Source: Cristatella mucedo (taxonomy: Eukaryota; Bryozoa; Phylactolaemata; Cristatellidae). From it: 64,000 bases of DNA. Under the pieces are notes generated by a model that saw nothing but the letters and a program-made list of their open reading frames with translations, was not told the DNA's origin and made no database searches. The translations under genes were made by a program, and so were the position numbers. Positions 21,801 to 33,300 of this stretch are shown one piece after another (the first letter of the stretch is position 1; every line of letters starts with the position of its first letter). Where the stretch lies: NCBI GenBank assembly GCA_009760855.2, contig WPIO01000031.1, positions 2,669,001-2,733,000 on the forward strand, read 5' to 3'.

Positions 21801-24800
21801 GCACGGTACTTTTATTCAGGTTCAAGCGTCAACAACGGACATTATACGACACATCAGGTCCCATAAGTTGGTGACTAACCAATGTTGTGGTACCTGGATA
21901 CGAATTGCGGCTGCTTTGAATGCAAATGCACTTTGGTATGAGCAGAAATATATGCGATACAGCTAGGGTGACTGTATATACTTGTAAAAGCGGTAGATTT
22001 TATTTCCAGCGAAATTTGGCGATAGTAGAGCTGAGAGCTAAGCAAAACAAGGGAAGTTTTGAACTTCACTAAGAGCAAAATTTGAGGACTGCACTTAATG
22101 ATCTACAACAATGCCTGAAATGCTACTTAGTTATTGATGGAAAAACAATGTACATATAGTGCACTATCAAGATGCCCTTTAAACTAGGAATGGAAATGCA
22201 GACAAAGCGAGATGTGTTCACTGCAATCTGAAGAACAATCAGGTGACAGGGCAATACAAAAGCAAGCACTAAAGAAAATCTTTGCTCGATGCGAAAAATG
22301 CTGCTAAACCACCGCATCTGAAGACTAGTCTTGACCTATGACCGTACTAAACAGTCTCTCTAAGGCCTACATTAAAGCGAAACATCGCACACGTACAATT
22401 TGGATTGGATTTAAATACAGTTGGCTTAGCAAAATTGTCCGAGAAAATACAGTCTACGGACAAGTAGCACCAGGATTGCTGGGCTGCCATGTTGAAACTA
22501 AAGCAGAGCGATAGCCTCTGGTTAGAAGATCGACAGCACGACTTCTGATTGCCTGCAGCTGTACTTAGACCTCGGGTTTCTGTACACTGGCTATTTACAT
22601 AAAGCGAAAGCACTACTGCAAAACATAATGCAGCACTGCTTTGCTCCTCTTCAAGGTCTCTAGAAATGGCTAGTAAAGTGGAGCCTGTTAATCAGATCAA
22701 TCCTTGCCCTGCTCGTTCACGTCGTACTCCAGGATGCTATTGCATCTCGTGACTAGTATACCGTCCCGATTAACTTTTAGAGCTGGTCGCCAGACAGGCC
22801 ACAGGAATTAGACTTGGCGCAAGCAGCATTCGATGATCGTGCCACTTTTTCGCAGCATGCCTCCCGCTTCTTTCTCCTCTTCTAGACTCCCCCCCACCAC
22901 CCACTGATGAAACACCTGATGTTACAGCTTGGGGCAAGTTCTTGCTTGGGGCCATGTGCTCGTCGTAGCTTAGCCTGACGCATAAGCACTGCTTACTTAG
23001 CATCGGACTTGTATTGTAGCTGTGCATGAAGCCCATCTTGATATGCAGTGGTTAGATCAGCACCTTCCGAGGGCCTACCGGCGGCTCCTACTTATGATGT
23101 TCTTGCCTGAAGAGGACTTTGTTCCCTGCGGGAAGTCCCTTATGTGATAGAGCTCCTTACTGCTTTGGCAGTCCGATAGGCCAAGTAAGTTAACGCGGAA
23201 ACATTTTGAAACCAGCTTGAGGGGTCATCAGTAATGACGCAATTTTTTGAAGAATCCAATCACCTCATAACCACAGCTGCCTTAATTCAAGGCACTCAGC
23301 AACAACTTGACACTGGTGTAGTCAGATACGCAGAGTGGTAATTAGGGAGAGAGATTATATTTACGCGCTTTCGGAGACCTTTAAAAATGTCCGAATTATA
23401 TCCATTAACAGTAATATTCCCCACAGTTCCTAATACTGTGCACATAATTCTAGCTATCCTTGCTGAAATTGCTCACATTATTCTCAAAGAATTCTTATGC
23501 AGTGCTCGCATTTGAACTGAGGGGATCAGGGTACGTCTTAATTCTCCAATTGTAGCTTGAGTTATTGTCGCTGACAGCACAGAATGCTAGCCGACGAACA
23601 ATACCACCAGCTTATTTCACCACTCACAGAGCAGGGCGAAGCACGACTATCTTCGCCCCACTCGCCCATCGGAGCGCCCCGACTCCCTTTTCACAACAAT
23701 CCCCAATAGCACGTCCCGACTGCATACCACATCAAGTGTCCCAGCCTACTCGTACAGCGATCAGGGGTAGTGTCATCAATTAAATGAAACCACACAAATT
23801 GCATACTGAAGTACGCTTTGTAGGACTCGAAAATCTGAGCAGAGTCTTTCACGAATAACATTTTCTAGTTCTCGTCTTGATAAATTGCTTACACTCGTCG
23901 CAAAATGCATCCGCTGGATGGAGCCACCTCTGGATCTCATTCAATCAAATATGGCTATTCTCCATTCCCTTAATCAGAAAGGAAATCAATTAGAATGATT
24001 GATTTAGGACATCTGCACTGCCAGATGTCTATGCATACTACTCTATTAATGTCTGTCCCCAGCATTCCCACGCGAGCAAGCATGAGCAAGAGCTGTGCAT
24101 TGTACGACGCAGCATTGTACGACATTGCAGTCGTGCTCCAGAGGGGGCGGGAAAAAGTGCGGTGCCCCAATTGCATTCGGCCAGCTGCATGATGGTGGGG
24201 ATAACGGCTGGAAACTTGGTAGCTGTTCTTAAGAAAGTGCATGGAAGTTGACCGCCGAAGCAGGAATCGCTTGCAACCGAGCGAACTCGACTACTACAGG
24301 GCACATCAATTTCTATAAAGCTACAGAACCGTTTAGACTACGTACTTGAACGTGACGAGTTTGCTAGTCTGAGGTGTCGCCTGGTGATGGTTCAAGCCTT
24401 CCCTTTGGCTGTTTAGGCCATTCAGGCGTTGGCGATAGCCATTAGTTAAGGATATTGTGCTGCTATACAAATGAGGCTGCTAAATAGCTAACATTCCCCA
24501 CTGGTGAAGGGACCGGAAGTTCTGAGTAGAGGCAGCCTGTTAGTCTTTCGTCCTGACCGGGATCCAAGTTTAAAGCTGAGACAGAATTTACGGTTTTATC
24601 CTTCCTAATTTGATAGTTATGGAAAATTTTATTGTCGTGGCTGATCTTCTCGTGCTAAAACCAGTGCTGACTATCGTAAACCTGCTCTTAAAGATGCGAT
24701 ATAATTATTTCACTGGCTTTCAAGCTTAAAGTTATCCTTAAAAATGAATGGAAGCATGAGCGAGTCATTAATTATAGACTATTGCAGTAGCCTATGTGAT

Positions 24801-25784
24801 GCCCGGTACTCTTAACGTACAAGCTGAGCTGCTTCTTATCTCAGCCTTGGTTCTGCACGGTAGCTTTAAGCTGAATGATACTCTGGGCTAACCGATGGGC
24901 ATATAAGCATAACAAGGGAAGTTCATATCGTACATTAATTGCACGAAACGAGCCATTGCGACTGAGCCATGTTTGAAGCAAAAGTAGCATAGTTGACATC
25001 GCAAGTGAAACTAAAAGTATAAGTCCAGGACAGTAATGTTCATAATATCCATAGAGCTGGTCATTTGATGCTCTAAATGGGGCTTTTTGAAAATGTAGCA
25101 TGCTAGCAACACTTGCTGACAGGGAATTTTAGCCATTAATGTGGTAATAGAGAACTTTTTAATTTTGGCTCTGAATTTTACCTGAAAAATCAGAGACAGT
25201 GATACAACGGAAGAGTATACACGCATTTTTCGCGATTCTGTTGGCGGAGATATCTTTGGGTATCGTGTGAAAACTAAATTCATTACTTCCGAAATTTGCT
25301 TGGAATATATTAAGCTGCGGGATTTCGCTGTACAAATGCCGTGACAGAAAACTGCATTGCTACTACATCCTTTAATTAAACATTACAATCTTCTTTAGCA
25401 TATTGTAGACTTTAATATCAATGCTGATTCAAATAATTCCAGCATTGCCACCATCAAAATACATCAATATGTGCATGTAAGCCATCGTTAGCTCATAAAC
25501 ATGTACATCAAGCAGAAACCTACAGATCGTCATACCGCAGCCTTGCGCCAGACGCGAGCTAAAGAATTACTGAGTACAAAAAGTCACCGACGCTAATCAG
25601 TGGATGTTTTTACCAAGGTGTCCTAGCATTGCGACTGACAGAGATAAAGAATGCACTGCTGCTCAATATGCACGTAGAATGATGCATCTGGTTCTAATGA
25701 GGCTAAATAGTAATGCAGTTGCCAAGTCAGATTTTTTCTGTTTAGAACTCTTGTGCATCCCGTAAAATGCCCTCTGCATGGCTA
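21801..25784. other. Unassigned sequence between the short element and receptor copy 2
   Basis: Nearly 4 kb in which every frame is 90 codons or shorter and none is familiar. No LINE tail, LTR, tRNA-like head or strong simple repeat was seen. Part of 25400-25784 may be the 3' untranslated region of receptor copy 2. Confidence 0.45.
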
Positions 25785-27387
25785 TTATGTGGAAGAGAGA
25801 GTAGACAGATGAATCAATTCTGATCTGCTAGATTCTTTAGCTACCCGTAATTCCACAAGCCGTTGCAGTTCAACTAGCGATTCTCGCTTGAAAACGAATA
25901 CTGCGAACACGAATACGCCCTGCAAGGCATTGAGAAGTGAGAAGGTGCAGTATAGAACTTCGGAATTCGTTGCAGATGCCAGGACGGCAAATATCCACAA
26001 GATGCCCATAGAAAAGATGAGCTTAATGCTCAGCCAAAGTTTCTCGTGATGGACACTTCTGACAGCTTTCGTTTGCCTCGCTATAATCGCCAGTTTGATT
26101 ATCATGAACAAATACACGACTAGGTCAATAGTAAGAAAAATGCTTAGCGGCGCCAAGAATAGTGCCTGATTTCCGAGCCTGGTGCTAATGAAGCACTGAG
26201 GCAAACCATAGCCGGGCCTGAAGGCCAGTGTGAATGAGTCAGCCGCTAATCCTAATCCAACGAACACTAGCGGCACTCCCCAAGCCAAAGTGTAGTGGAT
26301 TACTCGCCTGCGGCGAGTCACGCCTTCAGCTACGCGAAATGATAGGGCCTGAGCGATCTCTGCCGAATATAGGGCTGTCCAGAAAAAGGCCACTATTAAA
26401 AAATAGTGTATCAACACGGCAAGAGCAATGCATGCCATCGGCGACTCGCCTGCAAGAGGACGTACTAGAAAAAACAAGAAAGCTAAGAAGAAAGAAATCG
26501 ACTGGTTTAGCACCAGTTCTCCAGGAAAGCGTCTCAACTTTTTTAGCAGTGAAAAAGCAATGAAATAAAGGCAGAGGCTAATCTCTGACAAACCAAGTGC
26601 CATGGCAGACACGTAAGCTGGAACGACTGAGCACCCTGTAGCAGGAGCGGAGGTAATCGCCACACACGCCAATGCGGTATCGCCTTGAATAGAATACATT
26701 GGGTAGTCATAGTGACGAAGCTCGTTTCCCACGTTAACGAAAAGGGACCCATTTATGATAGAGAAATTGTTGTAATGTTCGACTACGCAGCTGAAACATA
26801 GAGCTGTTGTGTCGTTCAATACTAGCATTAGAGTGTCGTTATGAAAAGTTGAGTTCCGGACCTCAATCCCTAATGCAGCACTTTGCTGCTCTACCAAAAG
26901 GCACTGGTGGGTTCCAATGAGTAGGCGGCAGCTTCCGCTCACGTGCGTCATACTCAGAGGGCATGCGGCTGAGCACCCTACAGCTTCTGGGCTGCCATGT
27001 GGGCACACTTGCATGCTCCGACAGAGCTGAGAGAAAGTCCATCCACCGCTGGACTGTAGGTTTCCAAAAGCGTCAATGCAGCTGCCAGATTTCGGAGTCA
27101 AAACGATAGAGAAGCTTAAAGATGGATGTGGGTCGTCTATCGCAGACAGTGAAGCATGACACACCAAATTCGAGGAGTCATAAAATCCATTGCACATGGC
27201 ACAGTCGATGTTCCTGTATGAAGATCCGCTGCCGTCGTAGACATAGGCAGCTGGACCGTCGGTGCATGCGATTTCCCGAGCTCCACCAACGGACTGAGTG
27301 GCTTGGCATTGGCGGATCATTCCCTCAGTGCAATTTCGTGGACGAACAAGCGATGTTGGTGGATCGTAAGTCAGACGGCAGGCTTTG
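25785..27387 (-). CDS. Receptor copy 2, exon 3 (ectodomain + 7TM + C-tail)
   Basis: The acceptor 'tatgttgcag' ends at 27388. The first base completes a Ser codon begun in exon 2. The frame is open for 534 codons to the stop at 25785. It encodes the second YRN module, a Cys-rich stretch ('CRSMQVCPHG'), several N-x-S/T sites, all seven helices without an intron, and a tail of about 35 residues rich in Ser, Glu and Leu. Copies 1 and 3 align along its whole length. Confidence 0.93.
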
Positions 27388-30300
27388 CTGCAACATAATA
27401 ATGATAAATAAGTACTCTTAAATACCTATACTTTGGGGTTCCGAAATTTCGACAATTTATCTGCGTCGGAATAAAACGTGTTATAAATTACCTAGCGTGA
27501 AGGCTCACCTATGGATTGTCATAAAATGTTTACAATTACCCCGTCGCGGTGTTTCTGTAATAGAATCCACAGCTATTTGTGCCGCATGCATTAACGCATT
27601 CGATAGTTGGGGATTCGGTTATTATGCAATGTAATATTTCTCCGTCTACAACTCACCAAAGTCACAAAGACGAAGTGAGTGTTATGCAAGGGAGTTTTTC
27701 TAAGTGCACTCAAAGCCTAAATAGCTTTCGTTATGCACGGGGCACGGCCAAAAGACTTCATCTAATGCAAAAACAAGAATATCAGAACCATTAATTGAGC
27801 CAGAATGGCCATGGAGGTGGTGAGTAGCATAGAAGTAGCAGCACTAAATGGCTGGAAAGAATGTGCTACAGTTAGCAGCTAGAGAGTGGATGTATTTGCA
27901 TATGAATTGTAGAAATGAGTTTCACAGTCTAGACCTGCAGGGAAAAAAGCTTCTGCCGCCAACGAGCTTTAAGCTGAGGAATGTAACACTAATTTACTGT
28001 CTATAGACGATATAAACGCCCTTCGTCATTCTATTCACTCGAAACACGAGCTTGGTGATAATGCTCACAAGCATTGTTAGTGATAACGTTCGTAGTCGTC
28101 GGTGCCGATATCAGTGTATAAGCATCATCCGTCGATCACCCCAGCATCAAGTACGATTGTCCCTGCATCACCAAAGGTATTGCGTATTTGTTGAGCGAAG
28201 CGAGGCACTTGCTAATGGGCAGCGAACCGACATAGTCAATCAGCGTTACTTTTCTTATATTGATAACGTTGGCATTTCTGTTCGGTACGGTAGACAAAAC
28301 ACAGGTGGCTGCCATTAGCGCCACTAATTGGTGGTTCTTGGTAATGCTCGCATAGTGACTGCTTTTTCCAGTTTTCTTTTCCACTCTCTCGCTCTCTCCC
28401 TCTTTGTCTCTCTCTGCTTTTCTCTCTTGCTCCCTGTCTCTCTCACTCTCTCTTTCTCTTCTTCTTCTTCAACTGCTTTTTTTTTATCACGGGTGTACGC
28501 TACAGACCCTGCTGGTTTCATTGTTCGGCTGATACGCCAACGAGGCTTACACTAGGAGCTGCTAGAAAGTCTTCGCTGTAGACCCATTTAGTTCAAACCC
28601 ACGATCTAATGACACCGTATTCCAAATCAATTAGAGGCAAATCGGCATCGGCTCAGCTCTGAGCTCGAACCTAGTTGGAGGACGGTGCTAGTGTAAGCTC
28701 ACCTTTAAGTACGTCAAGGCTTGTAGGGGAAAACATACAAGTGGTAGGTGAAAATTCACAAATGTTACGTATTTGCGCAATTAGCTTAGGCTGTGAGTGC
28801 GCTATAAAAAACTCTCATGCGTAACACCCACATGGTCTTTATGACTTTGCGGAGTTACAGACGGAGATACATACAACGGGCGGCAAAGGCCATGAAAGTT
28901 ACGTCAAGGAAGCCGGGTAGGGCGGTGGTGCACTGGCCCACTTCGGCGTCCGTATGAATAACCGTCTTTGAGCCCGCTTCGGTGTTCTGCGTGGTGTCGC
29001 GTACCTGCCGTTAGGGAAAATGTCAAACTACAGCCGCCACTTGCTGTCGTCAATAAAAGATCGACCGCTGCTGGAGTTGAACCCACGACCCAGGTCGTAA
29101 AGAGCGGATACAACTAGCAACAGCTGAATTGATTCAGAGAAAAAACAGCTTCCAAGTGAATTTAGCAAGCGAAGCACTATCTAGTTTGTACCTGATATAG
29201 TCTAGAGCTGACTCGTAGGGATGCACACTGGCCGCAGTCTGAAGATCAGGCGATGCAGAGCTGGTGGTGGCTTCACTAAGCTCTATTTGAGATTCATCTA
29301 AGAAGCTGGATGGAGCACCTGTGCATGTGTAGTGCCAAAGCCACGTAGCAAGCTGATCCGCAGGTTGGTCCCAACATTTTGCACAGTATATGTTCCTATA
29401 CGTAGCACCTGTGACTAGTGAGGTGACAGGTGTCGAAAGCGTGTCTACAAACATAGAAAGAATATGCATGCCTGACGTACGGTGCTGCATTCTATGTCAA
29501 CAACATCCCAGTGCGCGAATAACTTGGATAAAGATTCAGCATTCTTAAAGTCTACACCACAAGGTTTTGTGCAACAGGTCATAATGTCTCACAGATTCTG
29601 CTTCGGCTACATACGCTCACTTTTCGCTATGGTAGCACGGCCTTCACTCAGCGCTGAAATGTCAATTCCATATAGAGTTTTTACAAGTAAGCATTTAATA
29701 CTTTGTACATTGTAATCAAGTTGTATCATGTAATGTATCATGTATCATGTAAATGTATCATGTATCATGTAAGTTGTATCAAGTTGCCACATTACTCCAC
29801 TTCTCGCCGACCTGCACTGGCTACCAGTCAAGCAACGGATTGACTTCAAGGTTTTGTCGCTCACTTTTAGGTCCCTTCATTCTATGGCTCCAGCCTATCT
29901 GTCAAATATACTACCCCATCAGGCCAAGCATCGTACCACCCGCTTTTCGGAATCCAACTGTCTAGAAATACCTCATACAAACCTTAAATCCTTTGGAGAC
30001 CGTGCATTTAGTTCATATGCTCCCAAAGCCTGGAACTGCCTCCCGACCTGCGTCAGAACATCCCATGACCTGACCACATTTAAAAGGAACCTAAAAACAC
30101 ACCTATTTAGGACAGCATTTAGTGGGTCCCTGTGAGTCGTCCTTGATGTGCTTATGCGTGCTGACACTGTGCATGCTGCCACTAACCACATTTGCATGCT
30201 GACCCTGTGCATGTCACTCCTAACCATATTATTAATTTTGTTTGTTTTTCAAGCATGATTTTACTTACTATTCTATTGCATATCACTTTGCAGCAAATGT

Positions 30301-33300
30301 AAAGCACCTAGAAAGAGATTGAGTTCTCTGAGGGCGCTTTATCAAGTGCAATATTATTATTATTATTATTACATTCAAAGTAATACATTGACAGGCATAA
30401 ACGAGTCTTAACATTTAAAAACGCACTCTGTGGAAATAATTAATTCAAGAGAATTCCTCAAAGCTGAGGACACCGAGTCTAATTAAATGTTGGGACAGTA
30501 AGAAAGTAGCTCAGTAGCTCAGTAACCCCAGTTTCATTTTCAGGTCAGTCGTGATCTAGAAATGACCACGGTTCTTGGGCTTGACATGTTTCAGTATCGT
30601 CTGCAAAAGTGTAGTCGCATCCGATTTCTTTAATACGTTGCTTCAAATTGCTTAATATGTTCCCCAAAGCTTTCATTTCATTTTCGGCGTGGAGGATGCC
30701 AACTTCAAATGAACAATACATTATAAGTTTCGGAAGTAGAAGGACCAGTAGCACCATGCACCAAAGGCTCGACGGATCGGCTGAGACTAGGAGAGGGGGA
30801 AAACGTGTGAATTTTTTCAAACGTTAGCTGTATTTTAGGATAATAATGATAATAATACACTTGATGAAGCACCCTCAGAGAATTCAATCTCTTTCTAGGT
30901 GCTTTAAAATTGCTACAAAGGGAAACGCGATTGAATAGTGAGTAGTATCATGCTTGATAAACAACGTGAATAACATGGTTAGGGGTGACATGCACAGGGT
31001 CGGCATGCAGTGCGGTTCCTGGCAGCATGCACAGTGTCAGCACACGTAAGCACATCAAGGACGAATCACAGGGACCCACTAAATGCTGTCCTAAATAGGT
31101 GGGTTTTAGGTTCTTTTAAATGTGGTCAAGTCAGGGGATGTTGTGACACAAGTCGGGAGTGAGCTCCAGGCTTTAGGAGGTAAGGAACTAAATCCACGGT
31201 CTCCAAAGGATTTGAGGTTTGTACGAGGGATTGGTAAACTGTTGGATTCCGAAAAGCGGGTGGTACGATGCTTAGCCTGGTGGGGAAGTAGATCTGAGAG
31301 ATAGGCTGGAGCCAAAAAATTAATGGACCTAAAAGTGAGCGACAAAACCTTGAAGTCGATCTGTTGCTTGACTGGTAGCCAGTGCAGGTCGGCAAGAAGT
31401 GGCAGGATGTGGCAATTGTGACGCTCACGACAGACAAGCTTAGCTGCAGAGTTTTGCACCAGCTGTAATCGCCTGACTGCACATGGCGGTAGGCCAGCAA
31501 GCAGTGAGTTACAGAAGTCAAGACGGGATGTCACAAACGCACGGTCAAACTTAGACGTGGTATCCTCACCTAAACAAGCCCGAATTGTAGCAATGTTATG
31601 TAGCTGAAATTTGGCTGGCTTTACTGTGGAGCTGAAGTGGTCGTCTAACGAAAAGTCACTTTGGACCATGGCACTAAGATTTCGTGCAGATTCAGCAGGA
31701 GATATGCTGGCAGAGCCGATTTTGAGCGTCAGCCTTCCTAATTTCTTTATCACACTTGGTTTGCTCATGACTAGTTAGTTAGTTTTATCATAATTTAATT
31801 TAAGAAAAATTTGCTGCCATCCACGTGTGGATGTCATCAATACATGCAGCAAGGAGTTGAGAGAATTTGAGGTGCTCGAAGGCTGGGAGGGATCAAAGCA
31901 AAGGTACAATTGAGTGTCATCCGAATAGGAGTGAAAGCCTAGATTGTGCTCATCAATTACATCGGCAAGATTGAGAGTACAAACCGCGAAAAGAGCCTGC
32001 CTTAGCACGAATAATGATAATAATAATAATAATAATTCACTTGATAAAGCGCCCTCAGAGAACTTAATCTCTCTCTAGGCGCTTTACATTTGCTGTAAAG
32101 TGAAATGCAATTGAATGGTAAGTAAAATCATGCTTGAAAAACAAACAAAATGAATAATTTGGTTAGGGGTGACATGCACAGGGTCAGCATGCAAATGTGG
32201 TTAGTGGCAGCATGCACAGTGTCAGCACGCATAAGCACATCAAGGACGACTCACAGGGACCCACTAAATGCTGTCCTAAATAGGTGTGTTTTTAGGTTCC
32301 TTTTAAATGTGGTCAGGTCATGGGATGTTCTAACGCAGGTCGGGAGGCAGTTCCAGGCTTTGGGAGCATATGAACTAAAATATCACCATCTTGGGTCAGA
32401 GCCTTAACATATTTTTTTCATTAGTCCATCTTGTGTGTGAAAGGCATAGAGTTAAGTTCGTTTCCATTGTGAAATAAAACTGGTGTTCGATGATCTAATG
32501 AAGAGTCTCCATTCAGCTGGATCATAGCACTTTTCCATTTGGTTAACTAGACCTTCCACATTACTGCAATATTTGAGTGAATCCTTCGTCGAAAAGTACG
32601 GAAGAAACTCTTTTTTCACGATGTCTATACCAAGAAAGTGCAGTATTGTATGTAGTAAGTACCCTGCAAAAGAATTAGCCGAGGTTCAGCTGACTCTTTG
32701 ACCAGATCAAGGTCTCTTACAAAGTCATCAAGATCAGATTGTGACATTGTGATGTTAGGTGTTGGAACATCGAAAGCATCATAGTTGTCATCAGCGTCAC
32801 CTTCAGTTGAACTCGAATCACTGTCGGCTAATACATCATCAAATGTAGCAGGTTGAACTCCTACCTCGTCAGTGTGCTGTACAGGTCGCATCGCTGACGG
32901 TAGATTTGGATATTCAATCGTATGCTCATTCCACTTTCTGAGCCGTGATGGCACGTGAGGGAAGGCGGTTGTTTTTCACGACCTCGGTTACCCCATATTT
33001 CAGAGGTACCTTGGATGATCTATGCCCATTCACGTCAATACGCTAGAGTTTTATTGTATTGTAACAGCAACCTTTACTGGTGAGCTCTTTCTTTGCGGAC
33101 GCCAAGCGACGTCTAGTCGGCTACGTTTCAGTGGGTACTGCTATTTCGCCACTTCAAGTCATATATTGGCCACTAGGTGACGATAAATGAGAAGGAATAA
33201 ATCTGTTTCATCATTTTCCTTTGTAAACTCGCAAGAAAAATAAAGGCAAAGCTAAATCAGGCCGAGCCTCTAAAACACTAACAAATTTGTTGAAGTAAAC

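Larger units (their letters stand above)
27388..29191 (-). other. Intron 2 of receptor copy 2
   Basis: About 1.8 kb, holding LINE-A pieces on both strands, a CT-rich tract and a tRNA-like SINE piece. The donor is GTACAA and the acceptor is TTGCAG. Confidence 0.8.

Noticed and set aside
25785-27387. GPS autoproteolysis site before TM1
   Set aside because: The stretch before TM1 has Cys residues but lacks the Cys-Trp-Cys spacing and the His-Leu-Thr/Ser cleavage triplet.
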